Assembly (NCBI GenBank): GCA_000827325.1
Contig: KN832875.1
Coordinates: 620,001-684,000, forward strand
Direction: 5' to 3'
DNA length: 64,000 nucleotides
Source: Oidiodendron maius Zn
Taxonomy: Eukaryota > Ascomycota > Leotiomycetes > Myxotrichaceae
The position numbers and the translations under genes were made by a program. Below the pieces are notes generated by a model. It did not search any database, was not told where the DNA came from, and saw only the letters and a list, made by a program, of their open reading frames with translations. Shown piece after piece: positions 44,912 to 56,885 of this stretch (its first letter is position 1; each line of letters opens with the position of its first letter).

Positions 44912-47031
44912 TCATTCAACAACCTCGGCTGGCCCATCAGTTATAGACAGCGGTTCGTCCCTGAAGAGCTCTTCAAATGCATCCGCTGCTATACTCGAGT
45001 TAGCTATTATCTCTCTCTCTTTCCGATCTCTTACAACGCGGAAGCAAAAGCAAATTAGAAATCAAAACCGGTGCGTACCATCCTCTTCCATGAAGCGGAT
45101 CTCAAACAATCCGCCCTTCCGAGTTTGATGGCTCTGTTTATACTTTTTACAGAAGATATAAAGACGTATGTCTCTGACCCAGATTCTATGTGGGCTATGA
45201 CGCGTTATCCAATCCGGTGATGCTGATGTGTGTGTTACTATGGTCATGTTAGCTTTGCTCCCTGCACGGTACGCTGGCATCCCCCGGGCATTAGAGGCGC
45301 AAAGAGAATTTTGGGGAGGTTATTGAGAATCGGATTCTTTATAACGTACCAAAGGCAGTCCATACTGGGCATCGTTTTAGCTCTCCCCTAGAAACGGCGG
45401 CGTGTAGTCGAATGCCATTGCACTTTGAGTCTTGATACACCGTTAGGGTGTGTTCATATTGGTCGTCCAGAATTCTCCTGTCAAACACGGATCAGTAAGA
45501 ACCGGCTCCTACAAAGGCAAAGCGAGGGTACCCTTGAAATAACCTATCCTCCCCAGAAAGCTTATACTCTTCCGGATTTGTATTTACAGTAAGTGGGCAG
45601 CGAGCCTTCAGAGCAACAAAAGAGGTGTGGAAGAGGACCATTTCTGTAAGAGGTCAGCTGTATCCAATCACATACATTGCGTGAAGGTTTCGAACTAACT
45701 CTCCCAGGTTTTAAAGAATAACGCAAGCCAAACGGTAGAATACGCTCTATTGTTACTCCACCGACGCAGCTGCAGAGCAGAGCCTTTCCGCCTAACGCAC
45801 AACTCGTGGACGCCGTAGCAGGAGAGCATCGCGTTGTAATGGGGGTCCATCCAGCGACATAGCAGCCTCGTCAGGTCTGCGCCTTCGGAGTGGAGGTAAA
45901 GTGTCACAGAAAGGTGATTCTTGTCGAATTGTCTTCTGCCTTCAGTATAGCCCTAACTAATGGAGAGCTTGACTTACAATTTAGACAATACTACAGATCC
46001 GCTTGATATACCAAGTCGCTCTTCTATCATTGGTGGTCCAAAGCATCGAGAACTGATATATGTCAGTTCGCTTGACGAAACGATGTACAGGATATAGGGA
46101 CAAGGATCAAGCGCGAATATGCCCAAATGCACAAATCATGACTCACGGTCGCCTGTGTCTCAAGCCAGTCGCTGAATGAGGCTGCTCATCAAATATCTTC
46201 TGTGCCCAATGACGACTCTGGCATCTGTTAGATGACTTACAGGGTCCCTAAGGAACTGGGAGTGGGATCTACTTCGATGTCTTGCTGGGTTGGCGCCGCT
46301 GGCGCGAAATGCGGGGGGACCGGAAATGCGGGCTCTGGCAGAAGGTAAGGAATGAGTGGTAGGTCCATGCTGGCCGTATACACCTGTTTCAAAATCGCAA
46401 TGTATGGCCTTCGCTAGAAGAAGCGTACCTGGGATGCCCCTAAGACGTCGTAGTCTTATTATCTTCAAGCGTAGCGATTGAAGCAGAGCGGGATCGTACA
46501 AGGGTGATCTGCTGACATTTGTCAATGCCGCTCAGCTGAAAGGACGTCGTTATCCTTGACGCACCTGCTGAATAGCCGAATGCACTGAACCAAAAAGTTG
46601 AAGTACCTATGGCATGTCCGTGAGCAGCATATCTAGCAGCATCTGAGGGTTATATATTACAGGATGAAGCGTTCAATTAAGGAGATATCTCCTTGGTCGC
46701 CTAATCTCTCGTTCATAAGCACCCACTGTCTCCCAGAGAGTAGTTCGTCATTGCTGATATAGATCATCATATCTCGCAAGGTCTTTTGGAGGCAGCCGAG
46801 AACGAGGGTGAGGTAGTACGTGACTATCACAGTCCTGGCCCGGTAGAGCCGAAAGAGGTCATAGATATCGCGCAGGATGCGGCTGGTGGCCTCGACCTCC
46901 ACAACTAACTGCGTGACCTCTTCGAAGGACTCGACAGTTAACTCTCTGCGAATCCGCAGCAACTGGGTTGCGGCGCGATCACATCGCTCGGCCTCCTGCC
47001 AACACCCAAGCTCCTCCATGCGTACCTCCAT
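44912..47031 (-). CDS. Uncharacterised protein, 11 short exons
   Basis: Exons 47031-46661, 46606-46565, 46508-46429, 46334-46273, 46217-46147, 46052-45978, 45932-45700, 45643-45532, 45477-45350, 45237-45079, 44988-44912; introns 45-112 bases. All ten junctions are GT..AG and keep phase, giving 469 residues and one stop. No exon exceeds 371 bases and the smallest is 42, so no long open frame shows it. The N-terminal part is helical (RELTVESFEEV, LGCLQKTLRDMM, MNERLGDQGDISL). A Pro/Ala-rich linker follows, then SRHWAQKIFDEQPHS, CFGPPMIEERLGI, a well-structured core (HLSVTLYLHSEGADLTRLL, CYGVHELCVRRKGSALQLRRW, WLALFFKTWEKMVLFHTSF, ILDDQYEHTLTVYQD, LKRCPVWTAFV) and an acidic end. I recall similar proteins of unknown function in other filamentous ascomycetes. 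The third intron and the seventh acceptor (CAGAAG, one codon either way) are the least certain. It sits in AT-rich DNA yet keeps its frame. Confidence 0.82.
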
Positions 47032-48811
47032 GCGTACATCGACATCAAGTCAATGGGTCTCTGGTCGAGCCATCTGAAGGGTATAAGATGAAAACGGCGA
47101 GCAGGTCCAGTGAAGAGAGGGAGGGAAGCGGAGCCTTCATGATCGGTCTCCCCTTAAAGTGGATTGCCAATCCGGCCCTAGGAGACCGCCATCTTCACTC
47201 GCACCATACCAGCACTTGTCAGTGGTAGCGAAAGGCTGGAGGGGGCTCTGACGTGTCCAGGCCTGGATACTCGCTGCTGCCAGCCATGCATGGACCAGAC
47301 CAGACGAACGACCCTGCCGAACGCTGTGCTCTCCGTGTGGAGGTGGGGGATGCCACGACGCCGAGTTCCTTAATTGCCTGCATCCGTAGTGATCAATGAG
47401 GAGGAACTTGGTCTGGAAGACGGCAACAACGGAGATGCATGCAATCCCGGGGAAGTGCTTGGAGGGGCGGGCCGGTGCGATGTATGGGTACAGTAGGTAT
47501 TCCTGTCCCCGCGAGAGAGGCTCTGACCACTGCCGACTCTTGTTGAGCGTGAGCTGGGTGCAGATGTCGTGGGTGATCACTGATCGCCATCACACCTGTG
47601 TGGGCGAACTTTCGCCATCTCAGGCGGTCTGTTTCTTGCCTCTCTAGCAGGCAAACATATTGTACCAGAATGATTCTACTGTATAGTCCATAAAAATCTC
47701 TTGTAATGTACTCGGGCAGCGCACTTGCTTATTCACCTGGCGGGAGGTTTTTGGCCCCCATACTCGGGCTGTGTGGACGAGCTATCCGGTCCTCGCATAA
47801 CTAGCAGCAAGCCAAGCATAGCTGCACTCCTATGATAGTTGCATTGCTTCACACAGTGTTGTTGATAAGAGATGAGGATGTATTCTCGCGAGGCTCTGAA
47901 TGAAACCGATTATTAGGCAGCCAGGCAGACATGTCGTTACCATGAACGACGTCTTTTACGCTACATAGTTTATAGAGCTGACTATCTTCTAGAATATAGC
48001 CCGCTGAGAATCATAGATAGACGACTGTGACATTGTATTTCTCGAGATAGTAAATTTCTCATATCAGCGGAACGTGGTACCCTGAGTTGGTTAATTTAGC
48101 ACCGTGATTAGCGTCGTCAATGGTAACGGAAATCAAGGCTATATATACAACTTTCTAGATAGCTAAAGGTATGTGTATACACGTGGAAGCCTGTGTCAAT
48201 AGAGGCCAGATCTAAGATGATACTATCCCAATTGATAGAGTTTTGGAACCAGCGAAGCCCGACGGAGCTACCCAACGCCACTGTCGCGTGTCGGCAGCTC
48301 TCATTCGGTGGGGTCGTAGCCATTGTCTAGGTCGAGTGTCTCAGTGTAGATAAGCTGCATGTACATGTACTGGAACCAATCGCACGGCAATCAATAAATC
48401 ACATCACCACATTCCGAGACGGTCAAGATGCGAATGGTGGCGTGTAATGAGAGCTAGAATACAGAAGGTCCATTTTTACACGCAAGTTTAGTTGCTGGAC
48501 AGATCGACGTCACTGTCGGCAACCAGATCATGAAAAAGCGTGGCCAATGACAACCTTTGGACTAGATCACCTCCAGTGATCCATTGCCCTCCCATAAAAA
48601 GTCATCACACTATTTCCCTCATGGCAAAAATGAAAAGCGATTTCTTTGTCCCGTGATCCCCGGCGCGCAGCAACACCCCAGCCCAAAGAAAAGTATGAAA
48701 ACACGCAAGAAGCCAGTGATAGCGCGCATGGTAGTCCCCGACGTGAGGTACCGGACGGGGAATTAGCCAAGTCGCGAACGCGCTATGGACGAGTAAGAAA
48801 GAAGGAGTCCT
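47032..48811. other. Gene-poor region, partly AT-rich
   Basis: This lies between the 11-exon gene and NHP6. A minus-strand open frame at 48117-48323 (MATTPPNESCRHATVALG...) looks somewhat protein-like, but I find no following exon. Otherwise there is no recognisable gene or repeat. The 3' end of NHP6 transcripts and the promoter of the 11-exon gene must lie here. Confidence 0.45.
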
Positions 48812-49292
48812 CTAAGAAGACTCCTCATCCTCGGCGGCAGCCTGCGCAGTCGCGTTAGCATCACACAGTATGGGGTGGCGAGATGGCTGGGACTTACATT
48901 GTAGCTAGCCTTCTCGTCCTCGTAGCGCTTCTTGTCCTGGGCAGCCTTTGCCTCGTAGGGGCCACGCTGCTTCTCGTTCAGGGCCTTCCACCTCTCACCG
49001 AGAACCTTTCCGACCTGGCCTAATCCGACGCGTTAGCATGATCGTAGAAGATGGGGCTGCAGAGCATGCGCGATCACACTTACCAAAGCTGATGCCGGGG
49101 TTCTCCTTGTGGACGTTCTCGCGCTGCTCGTTGGCGAAGAACATATAGGCAGAGAGGCCTCTCTTGGGGGCATTGGGGTCTGGGAGGAAGTTAGCCGACA
49201 CGCCGACACGATAGGAATTGAGGAGACTTACCCTTCTTCTTCTTCTCAGTGCGGCCCTTGGTGGCGCGCTTGGTGGTCTTCTCCTTAGGCAT
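48812..49292 (-). CDS. NHP6: HMG-box chromatin protein NHP6
   Basis: Four exons (49292-49232, 49179-49084, 49019-48898, 48841-48812; introns 52, 64 and 56 bases) give 102 residues. A basic N-terminal arm ([20 protein letters not shown]) precedes a single HMG box at about 21-92: [40 protein letters not shown] and [20 protein letters not shown]. The acidic tail is [12 protein letters not shown]6 bends DNA without sequence preference, and in yeast it works with FACT and at RNA polymerase II and III promoters. The start has the usual MPKE N-terminus. Because every exon is under 125 bases, the gene is inconspicuous as an open frame. Confidence 0.96.
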
Positions 49293-51521
49293 ATTGATGG
49301 GTGTTGTTTAGGAGTCTGGGGAAAGGAAGGTCAGTGGAAGGTCGGAGAAAAGTCGCGAAGCTCAATTGAAGATCAAGCTGAAGGAAGGGAGGTTCGGATG
49401 GTGGCTTGGTGAAGATGTGGGCATGGGGTTGAATGAACGCGGTTACGATCGCGTTGTGTGGTGGTGGGAGAGGGAGCTTGGGTCCAGTGCGACCGGTCGC
49501 AAAGGCAATCACGTCGTCGCGATCGCGAGTTGGAAGGTGAGAAGCTTGGAAAAGAGACGAACAGACGTACCTGAGGGAGATTTGGGGGCAGAGAGCAGAG
49601 TTAAAAAATCGAGGGTGGACCTGAGGGCGCAGAAGGGCAGTCAGCGGGTTTTGTTTTGTATGGGGATCACCAAATATCAACAAGGACGGCGATGGGAGAG
49701 ATGACGCGCGAGTCTGGAGACGACCTGCGACAAGAGGAAGAAACACATCAAAGGGAACGATTGGTGGTGGAGAGAAGATAAACGACCCAATCGACGCGTG
49801 CGGAGCTGTGGCGGTCCGGAAGCGATATTTGGTTAGGGGGCAGACGTACCGTGCGGGCGAGCAGAGCGTCTTGCAGTGGCAGAGAGTGCGTACAGAGGCA
49901 GAGAGGGAGAGGTTTGGAGGGAGAAAATGAAGAGGGAGGATTTGGGTGAGAGGAAAGTAGGAGGGAAAGTGGGCGGCGGGTCAGCTCTGGTAGTAGTAGT
50001 AGCAGGAGGGGGAGCCGGCCAGCCAGAGCCCCGTCACCTCACCTCTCGTAGTAAGGGAAAGCCGCAGGGCCAAAGGGAAGAGTGATCCGACCACCCAGCG
50101 GCTTAGCGCTCCTGCAGTCCATGGACTGGACGGCCTAGGTCAGAGGAGGTACCTGCGATTCGCCCGGCGCCCCTCTTGTTTCGAAGTACTCCGTATACAC
50201 GCCGCCACTCTACGCATACACGCTCACACACATACCGGAACCGTACCCAGAAACCCACCCTCACACGCCCGCCGGCCGACAGCTCTCCAGTCCACACCAC
50301 CTACCGCTTGGCTGTATACTTCCCCTTCCCCCTCCCAGCCCATCCACGCTGTCCAGCCTTGACCCTCCGTTCGCTTCCGCCAGGACCGTACCTATCTTGG
50401 GTAGTAAGGACGCGGAGCCTGGTAGCCACGAGGATGGTACCCCATACCTACCTGGGTTGACACTCTCCCACCCGAGGCACGAAGGCGGTCGTTCGTCTTG
50501 GGACGGTCGTTTCCCTCGTACAGCAGACGGCATGGAGGGTCAGACTGAGATGGTGAGATACTTCAACTCTTACCGTACTGCCCGGTCACGTTTCCCCTGC
50601 CAACCACACATGTCCCCTTCTGCTCCGCCCTTCCCTGCTTGCTCCTCCCAAGTGCTACACTCCTACGCGGGCGTACTCCTCCATGTATGTACGCCTCTCA
50701 TCCTCCACCCAGCAAGTACCCAGGGTCTGGTGGTGCCGTGCGGTGTTGTGATGACGCCCCCGCCCGCTTTGCTCCTCGGCCGGCCGGCCTGTCGCTGCAT
50801 CAACCAGGCGGCGAGAGAGGAGGAGGCGTGGACTCGGTCCCCCCCGAAACAACACACATAACATTACTGTACGGTACAGTACGTAGTACATACGTATGGC
50901 AGGAAAGGGGAAAGGACGGAGGTTCTGGCCTGGGCATGCCGTACTCCGTACACATGCCTGGCACACAGGTATCTCCCCGTGAAACATTCATGGCTCAGCC
51001 CACTGCTTTGCACCCCCCTTGGATACTGCCACCCTCCCCTCTTCCAATTCCTCAGTTCCCGCTCGACCAGACAAAAGCAGTCTCGACAATCGGCACTCCG
51101 TCGTTTCCCTTACCGCTTGTGAGCGCACATCACGCGCATGCATGGCTAATCGCCTACAAACCCCTCCTCTGCCCAACAATCTCGCCTGCTTTATCCCCAT
51201 TGCCTGCGCCCTCCCTCCCAACGCGTCCTTGGTCTCTTTGTTTTGATGCCTCATGGCAAACTTATATCACGTGATTGTGTACTATCGCCCATAGGGTTTA
51301 GAGGCCGCATACCCCTGCTCTTCTGCAGCTGGGACGAGCCTCAAAAGCCCTCAGTGGGAGTAATTGCAGGCTTGGGCCAAATCTAAACGGAACTACAATA
51401 CTGCAATATCGTATTGCTAGGTATACACGCATTTGGTGGTGGTGTCACCAAAAATAAAATCAGTCATGCCGATCGGCTGTTGCCCACCGAACGCACCCGA
51501 CGGAGCAACATATTGGATTTC
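49293..51521. other. Gene-free region upstream of NHP6, with probable leader intron
   Basis: On the minus strand a good donor (CAG|GTACGT at 49571/49570) and acceptor (TTTCCCCAG ending at 49316) lie just upstream of the NHP6 ATG and would make a 255-base leader intron. The motif TACTCCGTA occurs near 50184 and again near 50941, and TACAGTACGTA-like sequence near 50875. Several short open frames overlap in all frames and show no protein character. The left part must carry the NHP6 promoter and the right end the 3' end of the CENP-H-like gene. Confidence 0.5.
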
Positions 51522-52333
51522 CTAATCATCATCGCCGTCGTCATCATCATCCATTACAATCTCCAGCAGCTTGGGATCCCGCGCCCAGTCCGCCCCGCTC
51601 CCCGCGATTGTAGCACTCGCCGTGCCCTTTAAGATCCTCCATCGCTGCCGGCTGGCTCGCATCGCAGCATCGAGCTCCTCCAGCCTCGCCCGAAGCCTCG
51701 GGTCTTCTACGTCCCCATTCTTCTGCGCCTTTGCCTGGTCGGCGAGCGACAGCATGTGAGTCGCTAGCTCGACATTCTTCTGCGCTGTAATCATATGCTC
51801 GCTCTCTACCTCCATCAGCTCATTCTCAGCCGAGAGGGCTTTTGAGGAGAGATTAGAAAGGGTCCGGGATAATTCGTCCCGCTTCTGAATGAAGGGTAAT
51901 AGATCTCTGCGACCATCAGCTCTGCTCTATGGCAGAGGAGTCTACTCACTGCTCGATGATGCTAGCATTACTCCCTGCATGGACAGCTTTCAAGATTGGA
52001 TTTGCCACAAGAACATTCTCCACGATGTTCGTTCGGACTTGATAGAGAGCCTTGGCTTTCAACAGGTCCTGCTCTGCAAGCTTGATATCCTCTTCGGTGG
52101 CCTCTACAGGTTCATCTATAAAGGGTAAGAATACGTAACAAAATATGATCTGAATGCATACCCTTCGATAATATTCCTCGGGCTCTGAGTAATGCGATTT
52201 CCAGCTGTAATTCCTCCAACCGGTCGTAGACCTCCAAGATCCGCTTCTCCTGCTCAGTCATCAGCGGTGAGCTATCGACCTCTGTCTCCGTCACCTCAAC
52301 CCCCTCCATCTCTTCCACCACGCTGTCTTGCAT
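51522..52333 (-). CDS. CENP-H-like inner kinetochore protein
   Basis: Three exons (52333-52162, 52115-51950, 51906-51522; introns 46 and 43 bases) give 240 residues, mostly coiled-coil. The N-terminus is acidic (VVEEMEGVEVTETEVDSSP). Heptad-like helices follow (KRILEVYDRLEELQLEIALL, DIKLAEQDLLKAKALYQV). The C-terminal helix set includes FIQKRDELSRTLSNLSSKAL and ends in RQRWRILKGTASATIAGSG, then DWARDPKLLEIVMDDD. The GSGxDWAxDP..L..I motif before an acidic end fits the CENP-H (fission yeast Fta3) C-terminal domain. As such it would be part of the constitutive centromere-associated network. Assignment rests on this motif and the coiled-coil layout, so it is good but not certain. It is divergent from ATG11. 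Confidence 0.8.
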
Positions 52334-52592
52334 ACTATCCGCTTAGAGGCTCAGATGAGAGGTCTGATCTGATCCAAACGCGCCGAGTCTACCTGCTCGC
52401 TCCGTTTTACGTGTTTCTCCCAAGGCGGCTAGCGAGAGCCGGCTGTGGCTAGGGAGCTGTGGCTGGAGTTATCTAGGGTCGTCGCCGCCCGAGGCCGCGA
52501 TCTCCCTCGTCATGCGGTCGCCTTTCAACCATCATTGCGATCAAAGTGGATTTTTCTGCAGCTCTCTGCAGCTGTAGAGAGAAGAGGCGGGG
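52334..52592. promoter_or_regulatory. Bidirectional promoter region, CENP-H-like / ATG11
   Basis: Only 259 bases separate the two divergent start codons, so the promoters must overlap or share elements. A CTGCAGCTCTCTGCAGCTG direct repeat lies at about 52555-52574, just upstream of ATG11. Confidence 0.55.
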
Positions 52593-55500
52593 ATGGCTCT
52601 TCAAGTCCTGGTCGCGCACACAGGCCAGCGCCTCCAGACAGATCCAGGATCTTTTCCTTCGTGAGTGGGATAGCTGTTGCCGCGCTGCTCCGTTGTATAT
52701 CGTACTGACTTCTACTCTAGCTTAGATGCTTTCAAGACCTGGGTCTCCCGACAAACTACAATCTCTGTACAGGATCAGATTTCCTTGACGGGTCAGGGAA
52801 AGCCTGCTCGCTTCCAAGCGCTGTTAACTGAGGTAGGTGATATTAATTGCAGCGCTTGAGCTTCTAAGCATGCTGATGAGACGCAGAAAGAGATCTTCGT
52901 GTACGACCGCCGAATAATCCAGCCTACCTCATCAGCCTCTGTCAAGTCGCTGGTTCCCGAGAGTCCCTTGCCTCCTAAATACAATATTGGAAGACCGCCC
53001 GACACCATCGCCGATCAGACAGATCTGGAGGCATGGAGAGCTCTGTTCCAGGAACGTCAGGCCTGGGCACTGAAGATAGTGGAGGACTGTGCAGTCATGT
53101 CAGAAGTGGCCTTGCAGAGGTACGATGAGATCGATGTCATCGCCCAAGCCACCGACGCTGCCGTGGTGAACTTGGAGAAGCATGTCAAGGCTCTAGACCA
53201 AAAGAACGCTGATATTCAGGGGTGGGCAGCGGATATACAAAAGGAACAAGATCTACATGGCGCGGACTGGGAGGGCTCTGTCGCCCGGCTACGGTCTCTC
53301 CCAGCTACCGCAGACATGATCACGTTCATAACAGGGCGTGACGTTGGGAGGAGCTCGCGGAAACCAACGTTAGAGGACCTGGTCAGCATAGAGGAGGTCA
53401 GGCGAGCTGGGAAACTAGTTCGCAACATTTCTGCACAATTAACCCGGAATGGTTCTGAGTTGGGGACCAGGGTAGACGACGTTCTTCAGAGAACTGACAA
53501 CCTGTTCGATAAATTTGAGAAGAGCGTTGGCCGCCCAGCAGGTGTTACGGAGCCTGTACAACTAATGGAGGATATTGAGGCCATTTCCAAGAAAGTCAGC
53601 AGCGACTATGAGACTGTGCTAGGTTACGCCAACACTCCGAAAAATGTCTCGCAGGCTTCCAAAACGGCTCTTCTCCATACGAAAAACTTCCTTCCGAATC
53701 TATCAAAGAGAGGTCTTGAAATGGATGAGCTTCTACGATCTGCAACTGTGACTCGCAACTCCATTGCTGTTAACGCCATAAGTGTCATGCATGATATTGC
53801 CTCATTAACTTCCATGCTGACAGAGGTTAATTCTCGATTTTCTTCCATGGAACTAAATGACGAAGCTTTCGATGCTTTCAATTTGCTCTCAGCACTGAAT
53901 AATCTGCCTGTGACGTATGCATCATTCGTAGCAGAATCGATCAGGCGAAGAGAGTGGAATGATAAAGTCAAGGTCGATACATCAACTCTCGCAAACGAAA
54001 TGGCAGCTTTTCAGGATGAGGAGGCCCGGCGACGAAGGAAATGGCAGAAAAGCGTCGGTTCAGCTCTCTGGGGTGATAAATCTGAACAAAAAGTTATGGC
54101 GTTGGAAGTAAATCTACGCGGGGAGGAAGATGAGTGGCCACAAGTCACTCGACAGCACCTAGAAGACCTGCTTGTAGCATTACAGACCATGGATGCACAG
54201 TCCAACGCCGTCAATGATATCTCAAAAATGATTACGGACCTCAACAATCCCACAAAGCAACAAACGCGGCGGGTCAAGGCCTTCAAAGCTGGAAGTATCC
54301 ATGAAGCTGCTGTGGGCCGAAGCACACTACTTGTGCGAGGGGATGACGATTTGATTCGTTCCCTACAGAATGAAAAGGCGCGGACCGAAAGCAAGCTCAA
54401 GACTGCAGAGAGCCGAGTGCGACGGCTAGAAGACCTGCTTCATAGGCAGAGCAGCAACAGCCGAACATCAGCAGGTAATATCTTTCAGCTTCCCAGAGGT
54501 ACTAGTCCGGAGTCCCAATCCGCCATTAATCCTATGGCCTCTCCGAGGCTTGAGGATATCTCCCGCCGATCTTCTGTATCATCACGTCGATTCTCTGCAA
54601 ATCAAGGGCAAGAAGAGAAATCATATCAACAAAAACTTCTCTCTCTGGAGGCCGAACTCATTGCAGAACGGGAGCGCGCTTCAGGCTTAGAGAAGGAAGT
54701 CTCCGTACGCTCTTCCTCTGCTGATGCAATGAAGGCTCAGGTGGAGGAGGCTAACTCGACAAAGAAGGACCTAATGGAGAATTTCGAGGCTCAGCAGCGA
54801 GAGTTTATTGAAGAACGGAAATCTCTCGAGGACGAGATCGCGCGGTTAAAGACCAGATTGGAAGAGGTCGAGGATGACATGGACCGCTACGTGGGTTCTA
54901 GAGAAAACGAGAAGACGACTACGGACGAGCGGGTACGAAACCTACAAGATGAGGTCAGCAATGTTCGTAAGACATCTACAGCTGAGGCCCAGAAAATGCA
55001 AGGTCAGGTTGACTATCTACGAAATGATGCTAAATTACAGCATGAAGCAAATGAGATATTAGAGAGAAAGGTGCAGGCCTTACGAGAAGAGAATGAGGAG
55101 CTCAAAGCTCGAGCAGAGAAAGCAGAAACTGCCGTCGACATGCACTGGGATGCCCTGCGGGACGTGCATGTACAGCTCAAAGCTGAAGCCCCTGTACCCG
55201 ATGAGCTCAGCAGTCTCAGAGACGTGTTAGTCCGCACTTCTGGAAACATAGTAATGGAGCTGAAGACTGCTAAGAGTGATGTTGTCACCGCTCGCTCTAA
55301 TCATGATACCGCTCAGGATTCTCTGGCAGAGGTACAGTCGGAACTTGCAGCGTTGCATGACAGGTTTGCAAGGAAAGAGGCCGATGGTGCTCGTCTCGGC
55401 GAGACTCTGGATCGTGAGCAGGCCAGAATCAGCACTTTGGAAGCAGAGTTGGCTGAGGAGCGAGGCCAATCCACAACTCTCCGAAATGAAATGGCTTCTG

Positions 55501-56885
55501 GCGAGACTGCATCGGCGAGTCTCCGCTCCCGTCTGGAGGAAGCGGAGCAAAAAGTCACCAGCCTATCAGAAGATCTAGCTGCAAGTCTCTCTCGGATTGG
55601 AAGTCTTGAGGAAGAGATCAGATCATCTCAAGACAGAGCCCAATCACTAAAGACGAAGCATGAAAAGCTCGTTAGCAGATTTGAAGCACGAACTGGGCGT
55701 GCAAAAGATCTCACACAACGTGTTTACGTCCAGAATGACCGACTATGCAGGTTGCTCGAGAGGCTGAGCTACTCCGTGAGTCGAGAGGGCAAAACCATGA
55801 CCATACAGAGAATGCCCAAAGCCGATCGTGCCAACCCCAACGACTCATCTGACCTTGGAACCTCCATGCGACGCAGCATCTCGGGTGCAATGACTCGTAA
55901 GGCCATGACTGATAGCGGCGATCTTGATCTACTGTACTGGATGCACAACGAGGACAATGATGCAGAATCCGAGAAGTTTGATGCCTTCCTTAATGCGCTA
56001 GGTCATTTTGATGTTGAAGCGTTCTGTGAGGTCATAACAAAACGGGTGAAAGATGTGGAATATACAGCAAAGAAGTATTCCAAGGATGCTCGTGGATATC
56101 GAGAGAAGTCACACGCAGCTCAGAAAGAAGCCCACGAGAAGATTGCTTTCAAGAATTTTAAGGAAGGCGATCTGGCTCTCTTCCTACCCACGCGGAACCA
56201 GGCCACAGGTGCATGGGCAGCATTCAATGTCGGGGCGCCTCACTATTTCCTCCGCGAGCAAGACTCGCACAAGCTTCGCACCCGCGACTGGCTCCTTGCC
56301 CGCATCCACAAGATTGAAGATCGGGTGGTGGACCTCTCCAAATCAATGTCTAGCGCAAACCTGAACGCGTCTGATGGGAGGTCGTTTGGGGAAACCAGTA
56401 ATGGTGGTGATTCGTACGAAGACGACAACCCGTTCGACCTCTCTGATGGACTACGCTGGTACCTTATCGATGCCACTGAAGAAAAACCCGGCGCCCCATC
56501 CACGCCAGGTCTTGGGAAGAGCACCGTTGCAAGCGCCCACATCGACGCAACAGGAAGCATCCAACAACGCGCCAAGAAGAGCTCTATCAGCGACATAAAT
56601 GACATCAACAGAACCCTCAGTAAGTCTCTCGATAGCCGGCGTAGTAGCTCCAACTCCAAGAAAGCCGTAACCGTCTCCATCCCCTCCGCATCCCCATCCA
56701 CTACATCCTTAAAGCCTACAGCCCCCACACAGGCGATGGGCACACCAGAAGTTTCGTCCAGCGCACAGATGATCCCGAGACAAGCAGGCAGCAGCACGCC
56801 GCGGCAGGGCGGCGGAGAGATCGCCCCCTTCGCCGCTGCGGCGGAACCAGAGGTGCGAAAAATAGATGATCTCCTTGGGCCTTAA
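52593..56885 (+). CDS. ATG11: Autophagy-related scaffold protein Atg11
   Basis: Three exons (52593-52660, 52721-52832, 52887-56885; introns 60 and 54 bases) give 1392 residues. The first two short exons encode the conserved start MALQVLVAHTGQRL and TTISVQDQISLTGQGK. The long third exon has the FIP200/Atg17-like N-terminal helical region, with an N-terminal conserved block (KYNIGRPPDTI). An extensive coiled coil runs from about 560 to 1040. The C-terminal ATG11 claw domain carries NDRLCRLLERLSYSV, FKNFKEGDLALFLPTRNQ, WAAFNVGAPHYFL and TRDWLLARIHKIEDRVVDL. A Ser/Pro-rich tail follows. Atg11 organises selective autophagy by linking cargo receptors to the Atg1 kinase. The length is usual for filamentous fungi. 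Confidence 0.97.

Noticed and set aside
46160-46525. Reading the 46.2-46.5 kb segment as one uninterrupted frame
   Set aside because: It ends in an unrelated sequence. Joining across it would also need a 23-base intron, too short to splice. An alternative 94-base intron followed by a 55-base intron with a TCTAAC branch site restores the frame and the conserved-looking blocks.
47137-47580. A 147-codon frame on the minus strand upstream of the 11-exon gene
   Set aside because: I could not find splice sites linking it to anything, and its composition does not look protein-like. It may be leader or chance.
48117-48323. A 68-codon ATG frame with a protein-like beginning
   Set aside because: No continuing exon or homology-like block could be found, so it is not called as a gene. 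It might be a relic.
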